Assembly: GCA_003427395.1 (NCBI GenBank)
Contig: BFEA01000471.1
Coordinates: 444,203 to 467,974, forward strand
Direction of reading: 5' to 3'
DNA from: Chara braunii
Taxonomy: Eukaryota > Streptophyta > Charophyceae > Charales > Characeae
Length of the DNA stretch: 23,772 nucleotides
The position numbers and the translations under genes are program-made. The notes beneath the pieces were generated by a model. That model worked only from the letters and a program-made list of their open reading frames with translations. It had not been told where the DNA came from and searched no databases. Shown here piece after piece: positions 1-8,133 of the stretch (position 1 is the first letter of the stretch; every line of letters begins with the position of its first letter).

Positions 1-8
1 ACCCTTCC

Positions 9-10
<2 letters not shown>

Positions 11-86
<76 letters not shown>

Positions 87-100
87 CGCTCGCTCGCTCG
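11..100. repeat. CT/CTCG microsatellite
   Basis: About 35 CT dinucleotides run without interruption from 11 to 80, followed by five CTCG units (81-100). The change from CT to CTCG looks like one point mutation that was then amplified by slippage. A GC-rich stretch (101-120) follows. No gene is recognisable on either side. Confidence 0.97.
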
Positions 101-1033
101 GGGGCGCGCCGCGCGTGCACGTGTGTGCGGGACACTGGAATGTCTCATTTTGTCACCGGCACACGGAGATCCATCCCACATAAATTGGAACACTTTCTCA
201 CATGCCACTGTTCCTGGCGTGCAACAATCACAATCGCGAATGATCGTCATGTCATCTCGGTACAGCACGGACGCAGATTCACAAACTGACTGTCAATTGT
301 CATATGCCATATGGCCGTTGTTACTCTTCTCCGTGTTGTCCCTTCAATAGTCCCTTCGTTCCTGAGGGGCCTCAGTGCGGTTCCTATACCGGCCCTTGTT
401 TTCACAGGGGTTAGCCCCTAACACTGTACTGTATATCACCTAATTACCCCAGTATATGAGCCTATGTGATCTTTTTTCACCATCAGTCAGGACACTAGCA
501 CTTTCTATTTGACGATATATATATATATCGTCTGCAAGGCCAAAAGACTGTATCTAACGGCAATGACGTCCAGAAATAAGTAGAAAAGTCCTAGTGTGAG
601 CACGCCCTTACAGGTCACTCGTGTGCGTCCTCCAGGCCCCTGGGGGGTTGTTGCCGCTGTTTTTTGGAAGTGTATTTTTGTACGTATCATGTCGATTTGT
701 CCTTTTTTTTTTTTTTCCCGTAGTAAAGGGTAACTTCTTCTTTTTTCCTTTTTTTTTTTTGAAGGACAAATGCTCCAGTCTATCTATTCATATAGAGTTA
801 TGTCAAGTCAAGCCATTCCGAGTTCTGCTTGTCGAGTCGAGGACAAACCGGCATGGGGTGGGTAAGGAAAGACGGGGTGTCGCCATTACACCGCGTTCCA
901 TGCGCGGACGCAGCCCGGGGGGTAGCTCGTTTTTTGTTGCTAGCAGGGCGGCTTCGGCAAAGTGTGACTGTGCAGTCCATGTAGCCAAGACATATAAAGC
1001 ATGATATTGCAGATTTTCATGCTTTTTTTCTGT
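101..1033. other. Unassigned stretch, no gene recognised
   Basis: Short open frames occur on both strands, but none has recognisable motifs. T-rich runs at about 700-717 and 748-760 create low-complexity Phe-rich translations. The only structure seen is a perfect 22-bp AT-centred palindrome at 511-532. I assign no function. Confidence 0.6.
511..532. repeat. Perfect 22-bp AT-rich palindrome
   Basis: The sequence starts GACG, runs through alternating AT, and ends CGTC. It is self-complementary over all 22 bases and could extrude as a cruciform. It may simply be an AT microsatellite with symmetrical flanks. Confidence 0.8.
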
Positions 1034-1457
1034 GGGCCAGGGCTCTGGCTTCGCATATCGTGAATACTGCAGCGACAGTGCATGCAGGATAGACAGTGAG
1101 CACGACGCTGTAGTTTTTTCTTGTTTAGGTGAACAGGCAGCGTGATGTTTGTGGGCGCATGTGTGGGGGAGGGGGGGAGGGGGGGCTACACCCCCCCCCC
1201 TTCCTCCTCCTCATGTTAACGTGAACTTTGCATAAGCATGAAGTTCCTTGCTGGGCCACGGGTTAGGCTTTGCATCTCGTGAGACAGTGCATATGGGATA
1301 GACAGTGAGCACGGCCCTGCAGATTTTCTTGTTTAGGTAAACACAGTGTGATGTTTGTGGGCGCATGTGTAGGGGAGGGAGGGCTACGCCCCTTGCCCAC
1401 CCCCCAACCCTCCCCCCTGCTAACGCGAGCTTTTCACAAACATGGAGTTCCTTGCTG
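1034..1457. repeat. Two tandem copies of a ~219-bp unit
   Basis: Copy 1 (1034-1252) and copy 2 (1253-1457) both start GGGCCA. In the same order they share GATAGACAGTGAGCACG, CTTGTTTAGGT, GTGATGTTTGTGGGCGCATG, a G-rich run, a C-rich run, a GTTAACG/GCTAACG-like block, and AGTTCCTTGCTG at the end. They differ by many substitutions and by the length of the G/C runs, so the duplication is old. The G-run, C-run and GAGCTTTGCAC block recurs at about 1716-1790 and in shortened form at 13370-13410, which ties this array to repeat family R1. Confidence 0.88.
1165..1202. other. G-run/C-run hairpin or G-quadruplex-prone tract
   Basis: Three long G runs separated by single A residues (1165-1185) are followed by CTACA and a run of about eleven C. 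The G runs could pair with the C run, or fold alone as a G-quadruplex. A weaker version is at 1371-1430 in the second tandem unit, and another at 1731-1761. Confidence 0.6.
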
Positions 1458-1535
1458 CTGACATGGCATTTCGGACGACAAGACATGTGAAGCAACACAA
1501 AGTTTATGTGGAAAACATTATTCTCCGTGGACTTT

Positions 1536-1585
1536 AGCTGTAATTCAAAGTGAGCTGTAATTCAAAGTGAGCTGTAATTCAAGTG
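1536..1585. repeat. 17-bp minisatellite, about three units
   Basis: The unit AGCTGTAATTCAAAGTG occurs at 1536-1552 and 1553-1569. A third copy, one A shorter, is at 1570-1585. The near-identity of the copies suggests recent slippage. Confidence 0.95.
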
Positions 1586-1760
1586 CTTCAGTGAGCAAGC
1601 TTGTCTGTCAAGTTCTGCAAGATTGAGGGTGAAGGGTTGAAAGTCAGGGAAAAGAAGAGAGCAGGACGGAAGAGAATGTACACAGGCGATGCATTTCACA
1701 AGAATCAGCATGGTTGTTGGCATGTGTGTGGGGGGGGGGCGGTTACGCCCTCCTCCCCCC

Positions 1761-2250
1761 CTGCTAAATTGAGCTTTGCACTAGCATAATGTCTATGCAT
1801 GCCCGCCACAGACGTGACGTGGCGGGGACCATGAGGGGCAGTGGATGCAGGGGCCCAGTATAGAAGTGCTGCACAGCCGGTCCCTGCAGAGGCAGAGGTG
1901 GATGCAGGGCCCCTGTAGAGAAGTGTTGTACACCCATTTCCGGCAGTGGTCTTTGGGTGCTTTCCAGGGGTACGTGGGGATTAGGGGAAAAGGGAAAAAA
2001 AAAAAAAAAAAAAAAAAAGAGCATGGGAAATAGTGTGGGTTTTGCTGGGGTAGAAGGTATCTGATCAAAATCGCAGTTACGGTAGCGCTCAACAACCCAG
2101 CCCAATAGGCCTCACTCCACTACATACGAAATGTGCAAAATGAGAACAAATTTTCCGCTAGAAGGCCACCCTGTAGAATTCAAACAGGCGCCTCATTACA
2201 ATTTTGCAGAAAAAAAAAACAAAAATGAAACAGAAAGAAAGAGAACAGCA
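1761..2250. repeat. Dispersed repeat R1, copy A
   Basis: This segment aligns along most of its length with 13380-13787 (copy B), and its right end aligns with 14941-15046 (copy C). Shared blocks include AAATTGAGCTTTGCACTAG, TGTCTAT..ACGCCCGCCACAGACG, GTGGATGCAGGG (twice), GGGCGCTTTCCAGGG-like, GTAGAAGGTATCTGA and TTTTGCAGAAAAAAAAAA. It contains two 57-bp subunits (1841-1897 and from 1898). A 24-base A run sits at 1995-2018, where copy B has only a short A run. The right end is A-rich (CAGA10CAAAAATGAAACAG), like a retroposon tail. The LINE-1 fragment begins about 30 bp further on, so R1 could be LINE 5' UTR or an independent retroposon. The minus strand is open over 1764-2105, but low complexity makes coding doubtful. 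Confidence 0.85.
1995..2018. repeat. A24 homopolymer
   Basis: An uninterrupted run of 24 A lies inside repeat R1 copy A. The same place in copy B is a short A run with interruptions, so this is a local expansion, not a retroposon tail. Confidence 0.95.
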
Positions 2251-2280
2251 GGGGTGGCAGATGAGCAAGAGGGGTGATGG

Positions 2281-2799
2281 GTGTGGGTGCTGTGGATGCT
2301 GGAGTTCGAGCTCATCTGCATCCTGTGCATCTACTGTCCGAACTCGGTGAGGGAGAGAAGGGTAGGGGGTTTTAGAGCACAGACCCCGAAGGGCGTTCCG
2401 CTGGTCGTAGCAGGGGATTTCAATGTGGCCCCGGACAGATGGCTGGACCGGTGGAATCCGCAGGCATCACCCTCTTCCTTTGCTGAGGAAGGTGAGCAGA
2501 TGATAGCAGACCTATGCAGCTCCCTCTCAGTATTGACTCTTTCCGCCGACTTCACCTGAATGACAAAACCTTCACATGCATAAAGGATAGTGACCCAGCC
2601 AGGCAATCCAAATCTCGGATTGATCTTATTCTTCTGTCTAACGACCTGGAAGGGGCACTGAGGTGGGTGGCCATCATCCCGTGTAGTCCGTTCACTGGGT
2701 TGGACCATAAGACTTGCGGGATGGTCCTGACAATATGGAAGCAGCTGGACCAGGGCCAGGGCAGGGCTACTATAAGCTTTTTTTTCTTTTTTTTTTTTT
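2281..2799 (+). pseudogene. LINE-1: endonuclease fragment of a non-LTR retrotransposon
   Basis: This is a remnant of the apurinic/apyrimidinic-like endonuclease that nicks target DNA for LINE insertion. Frame 1 (2281-2559) carries the YCPN strand and the AGDFNV motif with its metal-binding Asp/Asn (about 2410-2427). A frameshift near 2540-2560 moves the match to frame 3 (2514-2799), which carries SRIDLILLS and the GLDHK catalytic Asp-His. A YYKL stretch in another frame follows and runs into a T-rich run. No ATG fits, because the frame opens on GTG inside the domain, so the N-terminal endonuclease part is missing. No linker or reverse transcriptase follows. The closest relative in the window is LINE-3, which has the same GDFNVA, SRIDLILIS and GVDHK spacing. 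The copy is dead: both ends are truncated and it is frameshifted. Confidence 0.88.
2778..2799. repeat. T-rich run ending LINE-1 homology
   Basis: A run of T interrupted by a single C starts directly after the YYKL coding position of LINE-1. Recognisable LINE similarity stops here. It may be the inverted A tail of another insertion, or a local expansion. Confidence 0.85.
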
Positions 2800-2959
2800 A
2801 AGAAATTGAGAAATTTATGGAGAAATCCTTGAGATACCGGGGCCGGTACCCGGCTTCAGCTAAGAAAGACAACTGTGTAATCTACACAAGAACACTAAAA
2901 TTCTCTATCCCCCAAAGCTCGGATCAAAGGAGCATTCAGAATGAAAAAAACAACTGCCT

Positions 2960-3244
2960 TAAGGCCTTTTAGCTGCTCAACCCTACCTGCATCACCCCTG
3001 TATCCCGATGCCCAATCTCTACCAGGCTCATGCCCTCAACTGCTAGGTTACAGAGTGGCACGATCCACCCGAGAAAACCCCCACCTGCTAGGCCACAGGG
3101 CAAAGCGACCCGCCCCGGCTCCAGCCAGCATCGACTAGGCACCAGCTCACCAAATGACACTAGAGTGCCTTCCACCCTTGACAACTCCCCAGATCTCTCT
3201 ACCAGGTTTCATCCCCTCGTACAGCTTGAGTTACAGGGCAGCGC
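2960..3244. repeat. Dispersed repeat R2, copy 1 (left part)
   Basis: Characteristic R2 blocks appear in order: TCTACCAGGCTCATG, TGCTAGGTTACAG, a CCGGCTCCAGCCAGCATCGACTAG-like block, GCCTTCCACCCT, CCCCAGATCTCTCTACCAGG and GTTACAGGGCAGCGC. The copy stops at 3244, exactly where the inserted LTR-like element starts. The rest of R2 resumes at 5619. Confidence 0.85.
3241..3244. repeat. Left target-site duplication (GCGC) of the LTR-like insertion
   Basis: GCGC directly precedes the TGTGACG terminus. Its partner is GCAC at 5619-5622 directly after CGTCACA. The empty-site copy of R2 has a single GCGC at 7566-7569, followed by AACCAA just as the right flank is. Confidence 0.65.
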
Positions 3245-3590
3245 TGTGACGAACCACCTTCTGTGACGCGCGAGTTTCTGCGCGGTTGCAACGAGGGGTC
3301 CTAAGCTGGGAAGATTGGGCCAATTACGGGAAATCGGGATCGGTGGAAAATTGCATCAGTACCCTTGCTTCTTCGTCTTTTCCGTCGCTTCTTCGGGTCT
3401 GGGTGTGTCCTGGGACGGCCGGTTGAGTGATTGGTTGGATGGATGTCTGGCGCGCCACCGCGCGCGCAATTAATAAATGTTGACGTCGTTTCTTTCGTTT
3501 CGGTTTCGATCTTTTGGGCGCAGACATCACGCGGGAAATTGCCTCGTTCTTTTGAATTTTTCCTTTGGGTCTTTTTCGAATTTTGTCGAG

Positions 3591-3601
3591 CCCCCCCCCC
3601 C
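3591..3601. repeat. C11 homopolymer
   Basis: A run of 11 C lies within the LTR-like insertion. No function is assigned. Confidence 0.9.
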
Positions 3602-4025
3602 GATGGCTCTCGGAATTTTGGACTTCCTTCTGGAATTTGTGCTTTTTGCTTTTTCGCATTAGATAGGAATTTAGGAATTCAGTAATTAGGATTTTTCCTG
3701 CCGCGCGGCGCCTTTTGTCTACACGCTTCTTCATGCGGCTGCAACGGTACTCGGATTAATGGGCGCCCTTAATCGTGTGTGTAATTGTAATTTTGGGCGG
3801 GCGCCATTGTAACTGTATCTTTCTTCTTGCACTTCATCTCTCTCGCCCTCCCTCTCTTTCTTTTGCTGAAATTTTCATAGGCCGCGGCTTGCATGCTCGG
3901 ATCGATGCGTGAAGAAGGGTTACGTCCCCCACGCCGCGGCCCGATCATGCAAAACGCGGGCGCTCCCTCTCTAATCTTCACTCTAAGTCCTGGTAATTCC
4001 GTGTTCTTCGCGCATGCGTGCACGC

Positions 4026-4032
4026 TATAAAT
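4026..4032 (+). promoter_or_regulatory. Candidate TATA box (TATAAAT)
   Basis: TATAAAT lies in a locally GC-rich setting about 780 bp inside the LTR-like unit. A pol II start about 25-35 bp downstream would give a U3 of about 0.8 kb and a long R-U5 of about 1.55 kb. The evidence is the motif and its context only. Confidence 0.4.
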
Positions 4033-4289
4033 TTCGGATGCGCGATTAGTCAGCTCTCTTAACCCGTTGTTGGAAGCTTGGGGTTGCGCGATCAGGAAGG
4101 GTCGGCACACGAGCGAAGTAAGAGGTGAGTAGAGTAGGAGTTGGGCGACCCGACGGGCTGGTGCCGAACGCGCGGGATTGACGTGGGCCACGACGGACTG
4201 TAGGCACGGGCGAATCCGACGGGTGCGGGAGGACTAAGCGGGGTGACAACTTCTTGGGTTGGTGCATGACGACGGACTGTCCGCATCGA

Positions 4290-4316
4290 AGAGAGAGAGA
4301 GAGAGGAAGAGAGAGT
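4290..4316. repeat. GA-rich microsatellite
   Basis: A run of GA dinucleotides with a GGAA interruption lies downstream of the candidate TATA box. In a transcript it would be leader sequence. GA repeats near plant promoters can bind GAGA-type factors, but nothing here shows that they do. Confidence 0.8.
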
Positions 4317-4954
4317 TGAGGTTGAAGGACGTGGATTTGCGGTTTCTTTATCTCTTCCCCCTCTTCACCTGTGTACATACATTTTGATTGCGGCTCCAGG
4401 CGGTTTGCCCGTTCTTATTTTCGTTTCGGCTTTCTGAATACTGGGCTTGGATTTTTGGCTCACACTTGTCCTTGCTACGTCCGTCCTGATTGCGTTATGT
4501 GTATGATTATTGAATGTATGGATGTATGAATGTGTGGATGTGTGGACGTTATGCCTGCTTGTTTATCTTTTTGCTAAGAACCCCTGTCCTTGCTTTTCGT
4601 TTGTAACAAATTTTTGCCCACACCTGATGCAGTTGTAGATGGGATAAGAATCTCGCCCCGATAGCGATTCTGTTCTCGTTTTTGCTTGTCTCACGATGGA
4701 GTGTGATATGGTTGCATCTTGCATAATCCGAAGCAATCAAATGATCCGAGGTCTGGCTCCGCGAACGCCGCATGAAGACACGTGTAAACGCGATCCAAGT
4801 CGCGCCCTTACATGCATTCCCGTACGTCGATTCGCCCACCCAGAAAGATTTGCAGCGGAACCGTCATCCCGTACGAGCACGCTGAGGCGTCACGGCGTCT
4901 GCCTGTCCTGCACGTGCTCGTGCGGGGTGACGATATCCCGACCCGAGCTATCCC

Positions 4955-5461
4955 ATGGACGATGATACCATGACGCGATCTTGGAGCTCAGACTCGTCCT
5001 ACGACCCGGACTATTTCACCCCTATGATAAACGAGCTCATAAGAACGCGATACCCCTGTCACACGGAGAATCGGCTATATCCGCGGGAATTCCACTGCGC
5101 CACGTCTAGCGACCCTCGGTGCTCCGATTTCCCTTCTCCCGACCACACCTACTACTTCACCCACCCGGGATTTATTGTTATCACCACCAGTTTCCCTCCT
5201 TTCCACCTTCTTCTCCCGTATCATAAACTCAGTGTTGTTCCGTGGCCGGCCATAGCCCCCTATTGGCCCAATACGTTTTGCGTGAACTGCCGACGTAGCA
5301 GCGAACAGAGAACTCCGGAATTCCGAAGGCCCAACCCAGGCACGCGGCGACCTGCGCCACGTGGCGGCCCCCGACGGCCTAACTTTTCGGGACCGCCTCC
5401 ACCGTGGAGGGATTTCCTCGTAAACCGTCGCCCACAGTGCCCCGGCCCCATCGGGCCTTGA
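4955..5461 (+). CDS. Hypothetical 168-aa proline/arginine-rich open frame
   Basis: I do not recognise this protein. The frame opens at ATG in a CCCATGG context, close to a favourable plant start, and runs 168 codons to TGA. A second in-frame ATG is at codon 6. The N-terminal half is acidic and aromatic (DDDTMTR, SYDPDYFTP). The middle has a hydrophobic patch around residues 75-90 (FPPFHLLLPY), followed by an FCVNCRR pair of cysteines. The C-terminal third is rich in Pro, Arg and Gly (RRPAPRGGPRRP, SGPPPPW), suggesting disorder or nucleic-acid binding. It lies entirely inside the LTR-like insertion, near its right end, so it would be part of that element and not a host gene. GC-rich DNA readily gives long chance frames, and an antisense frame of similar length covers the same place. 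Coding status is unproven. Confidence 0.3.
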   Translation: MDDDTMTRSWSSDSSYDPDYFTPMINELIRTRYPCHTENRLYPREFHCATSSDPRCSDFPSPDHTYYFTHPGFIVITTSFPPFHLLLPYHKLSVVPWPAIAPYWPNTFCVNCRRSSEQRTPEFRRPNPGTRRPAPRGGPRRPNFSGPPPPWRDFLVNRRPQCPGPIGP

Positions 5462-5618
5462 GTCCCCTGCGCACGCGCCCCTTTTTCGCCCAATTGCATT
5501 CACATCCTTAAGACTCCCCCACTTTCCCAAAAATCCTTGGCACACCCCTTTTCGCACTTCCAGGCCCACACTCCACTCCGATCAGGAAGTCGCGCTGGGC
5601 GTGAGGTTGGGCGTCACA

Positions 5619-5622
5619 GCAC
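5619..5622. repeat. Right target-site duplication (GCAC) of the LTR-like insertion
   Basis: This differs from the left GCGC by one G-to-A change. The following AACCAAGCCCCAGC matches the R2 sequence expected directly after the target. Confidence 0.6.
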
Positions 5623-5720
5623 AACCAAGCCCCAGCACCGACCAGCATCTTTCTGGCCTCGTCTATTCGCAAACCACTGGGACTCAGGACTATGGCAAAT
5701 ACCAGTCAAGCCACCAATCA
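5619..5720. repeat. Dispersed repeat R2, copy 1 (right part)
   Basis: R2 resumes after the LTR-like insertion with CCCCAGCACCGACCAGCATC, as in the other copies (for example CAGCACCGGCCAGCATCG at about 6139-6156). The similarity fades after about 5660. Confidence 0.7.
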
Positions 5721-5939
5721 GCACCATAGCTGTAGATCCCATCATTCATCTCCTTCTTTTTTTTTGATAACTATTAAAGGAGTTCAGGAAAATTTAGGAA
5801 AAACATGGATAACTGCTGACCAATTGCTAGGCTACTCAAGCAGCAATTACTAAGTAAAAAAGGAGAGCCACAAAAGTCCTTAGAATGCTAAACCCCCCTG
5901 GAATCCTTAGCAAGACCCTCTAAAATTCTCTAACACTGT
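5721..5939. other. AT-rich spacer before R2 copy 2
   Basis: There is a short T run at about 5755-5764 and AT-rich sequence with GAAAATTTAGGA. That motif recurs as GAAAATTTAGAA before R2 copy 3 (about 7268-7280), so the spacer may belong to the repeat family. No gene was seen. Confidence 0.5.
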
Positions 5940-6305
5940 CTTATTCCCTGCCAAGCTCTCCCAGGCCTCATGCCCCCACCCTGCTAGGTTACAGGGCAAC
6001 ACGACTCACCCCGGCCCCGGCCAGCGTCATCCCGACAGCAGCCCTTGGTTTCCCCTTGGAATGCCCTCCCCAAGGCATCCCCAGATCTCTCTACCAGGCC
6101 TCACGCTCCTGCTATCAACAGGTTACAGGGCAACTCCCCAGCACCGGCCAGCATCGTACTTTTTAGAAAAACAGCCCCTTGCTGGAATGCCCTTGGAATG
6201 CCCGCCCCAAGGCATCCCCAGATCTCTCTACAAGGCCTCACGCTCCTGCTATCAATAGGTTACAGGGCAACTCCCCAGATCTCTCTACCAGGCCTCACGC
6301 TGTTT
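5940..6305. repeat. Dispersed repeat R2, copy 2, internally amplified
   Basis: A segment with AAGGCATCCCCAGATCTCTCTACCAGGCCTCACGCTCCTGCTATCAA, then a GGTTACAGGGCAACTCCCCAG-like block, occurs at about 6058-6150 and again at about 6192-6272. A third partial copy (CTCCCCAGATCTCTCTACCAGGCCTCACGCT) ends at about 6301. This local amplification gives overlapping open frames that repeat the same peptides, so those frames are not genes. Confidence 0.88.
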
Positions 6306-6917
6306 TTAAGAAAAAAAGCCCCTCTAGTGCTGGTGGTGCTGGTAAGAGCAAACACCACTAACACCTTGAGGAGAGACTCCATCTATTGGTGGGGAGCATC
6401 ACCTGCTGGAAAACGGGTCCAGCGTCCCTGGTACAAAATGGAACAAAGTTGAATCAGAAAACAGGAAAACTTGACAGAGTATATATGAAGAGCTTGCCAG
6501 CATTGATTACTCTGGATTTCCAAAGGATTAACTGAGCAGGGTGCTGAAGGGAGTTGCTGATGACGATCCTCTCCTCTCTAAATATGAAGGTCTTCGGCCA
6601 GGTCCCACCTCCTTGGCGAGGAGACGTCATGGGACCGCTGGGGGGTATCAGCTGAACCACACGTCTCCCCGCCCTTCTCCAACGAGCCTGTGGTGCCTCC
6701 CTTCTGCGACTAGGATTGATGAAAGTATGATAAAAATTGAAAATACCGTTTTGAGAAAGCACGTCCCGCATCTGTCTCACCCCATACCTCTGAGACCGGG
6801 AACTGCATTCTGCAGACAACGCCCGCGCGAGGGGATATCAGAGGCGTATTTCCAAGGGGGGGCGGGGGAGGGAGGGGAACGGGTCTGAAAACTCCTCAGC
6901 AGAGTATCTGAGAAGTC
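6306..6917. other. Unassigned stretch, no gene recognised
   Basis: Open frames of about 115-121 codons exist on both strands (6541-6888 plus, 6454-6819 minus). They overlap and show no domain motifs. A G-rich tract at 6856-6878 has four G runs and is G-quadruplex-prone. Confidence 0.5.
6856..6878 (+). other. G-quadruplex-prone tract
   Basis: Runs of seven, five, three and four G are separated by single bases (C, A, A). This meets the usual pattern of four G3+ runs with short loops. Function is unknown. Confidence 0.55.
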
Positions 6918-6918
6918 A

Positions 6919-7006
6919 GCCACTCCTTGAACCTCAGATGGTAGTCTCGTAACAGTAGAGTCGATAGACAACCACTCCTTGAACCTCATATGGTAGTCTC
7001 GTGACA
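6919..7006. repeat. Two copies of a ~36-bp block at 52-bp spacing
   Basis: CCACTCCTTGAACCTCA, then G or T, then ATGGTAGTCTCGT starts at about 6920 and again at about 6972. The spacer between the copies differs. Only a few bases vary, so this is a relatively young local duplication. Confidence 0.9.
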
Positions 7007-7364
7007 CTACTTTCTCTCTTGGCTGACTTCCCCACCGTCCCCTCCTTCCCAATCGCTTGTCCAACATACCTCCGCTACCCATCCCTCCCGGTCCTCACTC
7101 AGCCATTCCCTGAAGAACTGTGGCCAACGTCGTTCTGGCATCGAAAAACCGCAAATCCATGAATATAACAACATCAAAGAAGCCTAAAGTGAATTGCAAG
7201 AAGTACCTAGAATCCTAAAGCATTCTCAAGACCACCAAAAGCAACCGAGAACAACAAAATTGTTTGTGAAAATTTAGAACCAATTAGGATAATTTGGAAC
7301 CCGATATAATGAAAACTATGTTACCCCAGTGCTATTTAATTGACCACCCTACAACTGCATTAAC
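7007..7364. other. AT-rich spacer, no gene recognised
   Basis: This is mostly AT-rich sequence with A-rich stretches and no credible coding frame. The GAAAATTTAG motif near 7268 resembles the spacer before R2 copy 2. Confidence 0.5.
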
Positions 7365-7620
7365 CCACCTATCCGTCATACCAAGCTCTATCAGGGCTCA
7401 CGCTCCCAACCGCTGGGTTACAGGGCGGTGCGACCCATCCCAGCTCTGACCCGCGCCGTCTTAGTAGCAGCTCGCGGTTAGCCACTGGATTGCCTTCCAC
7501 CCTCGGCAGTTCCCCAGATCTCTCTACCAAGCCTCAAACCCCCACATAACTCAGGTTACAAGGCAGCGCAACCAAACCCCAGCTCAGGCCAACGTCGTTC
7601 TAGCATCGACCAACCTTGAA
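7365..7620. repeat. Dispersed repeat R2, copy 3 (unsplit reference copy)
   Basis: It has the same block order as copy 1: TCACGCTCCCAACCGCTGGGTTACAGGGC, GCCTTCCACCCT, CCCCAGATCTCTCTACCAAG, GGTTACAAGGCAGCGC and AACCAAACCCCAGC. It reads straight through the GCGC position (7566-7569) where copy 1 carries the LTR-like insertion, so it serves as the empty site. Confidence 0.85.
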
Positions 7621-8133
7621 CTTGTTGATATGATGGTGAAACCCGTCGTCAGACGATTCGCTGACTCTACCACCACAACCAAGGTTTCAAAATATTCGGC
7701 TCCCCGCTGCACTGGTCGTGCTTGACATATCCAGACCACCTAAACCTTCCCCCTAATCTCCACACGGCAAGACTTATCACGGTGGAGTCACCATCTCCAT
7801 CGTTGTCGTGCCCTATTTCCGTCCTACCAACTAGCCCCCTCGCCAGCAGGACGCGTCATATCCTTCCAACTACTAACCCACGATCAATGCAAAAACAAGG
7901 TACTAGAATACAACTCTGCAGGGCGAAATTCCGACACTTACAAATTTAGGGTTTTCAACTCGCTTTGAAGATCAATGTTCATACACAAATTATTTCAGGA
8001 AAAGCAAAACTCAGATAAAAAAACAGGATTCTACTATTTGAAATCGCAGATTATAACATCAGAAGTACGAAACATCAAATTGTGCGGCCGAAATTTGGAA
8101 AATAAGATTAATATATTAATTTTGATGTCCAAA
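7621..8133. other. AT-rich stretch, no gene recognised
   Basis: No frame shows a domain. One TTTAGGG motif (7945-7951) is isolated and is not a telomeric array. Confidence 0.5.

Larger units (their letters stand above)
3245..5618. mobile_element. 2,374-bp LTR-like insertion with TG...CA ends, probable solo LTR
   Basis: The unit starts TGTGACGAACCACC and ends GTCACA. The terminal 7 bp (TGTGACG/CGTCACA) are perfect inverted repeats, and similarity continues imperfectly for about 30 bp inward. It splits repeat R2: left flank GGCAGCGC, right flank GCACAACCAAGCCCC. The unsplit R2 copy at 7561-7580 reads GGCAGCGCAACCAAACCCC. This fits a 4-bp target duplication GCGC/GCAC with one later substitution. 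TG...CA ends, a short target duplication and a TATA box (4026-4032) fit an LTR. I found no second LTR, primer-binding site or pol motif inside, so a solo LTR is the simplest reading. A small non-autonomous LTR element or a DNA transposon with imperfect inverted repeats is the alternative. Orientation follows the TATA box (+), with low certainty. Confidence 0.72.

Noticed and set aside
621-1004. 127-codon plus-strand frame
   Set aside because: Much of it is T-run-derived Phe, and minus-strand frames overlap the rest. No motif was seen.
5075-5569. Minus-strand 164-codon frame opposite the hypothetical 168-aa frame
   Set aside because: It has biased Arg/Gly/Pro composition and no motif, and is probably a mirror of the GC-rich plus-strand sequence.
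5940-6305. R2 as a tRNA-derived SINE
   Set aside because: On the minus strand TGGTAGAGAG loosely resembles an A box, but no convincing B box lies at the right distance and no A tail or target duplication was seen.
5940-6305. CRISPR-like array
   Set aside because: There are only two to three irregular copies with no uniform spacers, in a eukaryotic transposon context.
6045-6452. Overlapping plus-strand frames with repeated peptides
   Set aside because: The peptide repetition comes from local copies of repeat R2, not from a repetitive protein under selection.
6454-6819. Minus-strand 121-codon frame
   Set aside because: No recognisable domain was seen, and plus-strand frames of equal length overlap it. 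I saw no start context or neighbour support.
7945-7951. Telomere-like TTTAGGG
   Set aside because: There is a single unit with no neighbours, as expected by chance.
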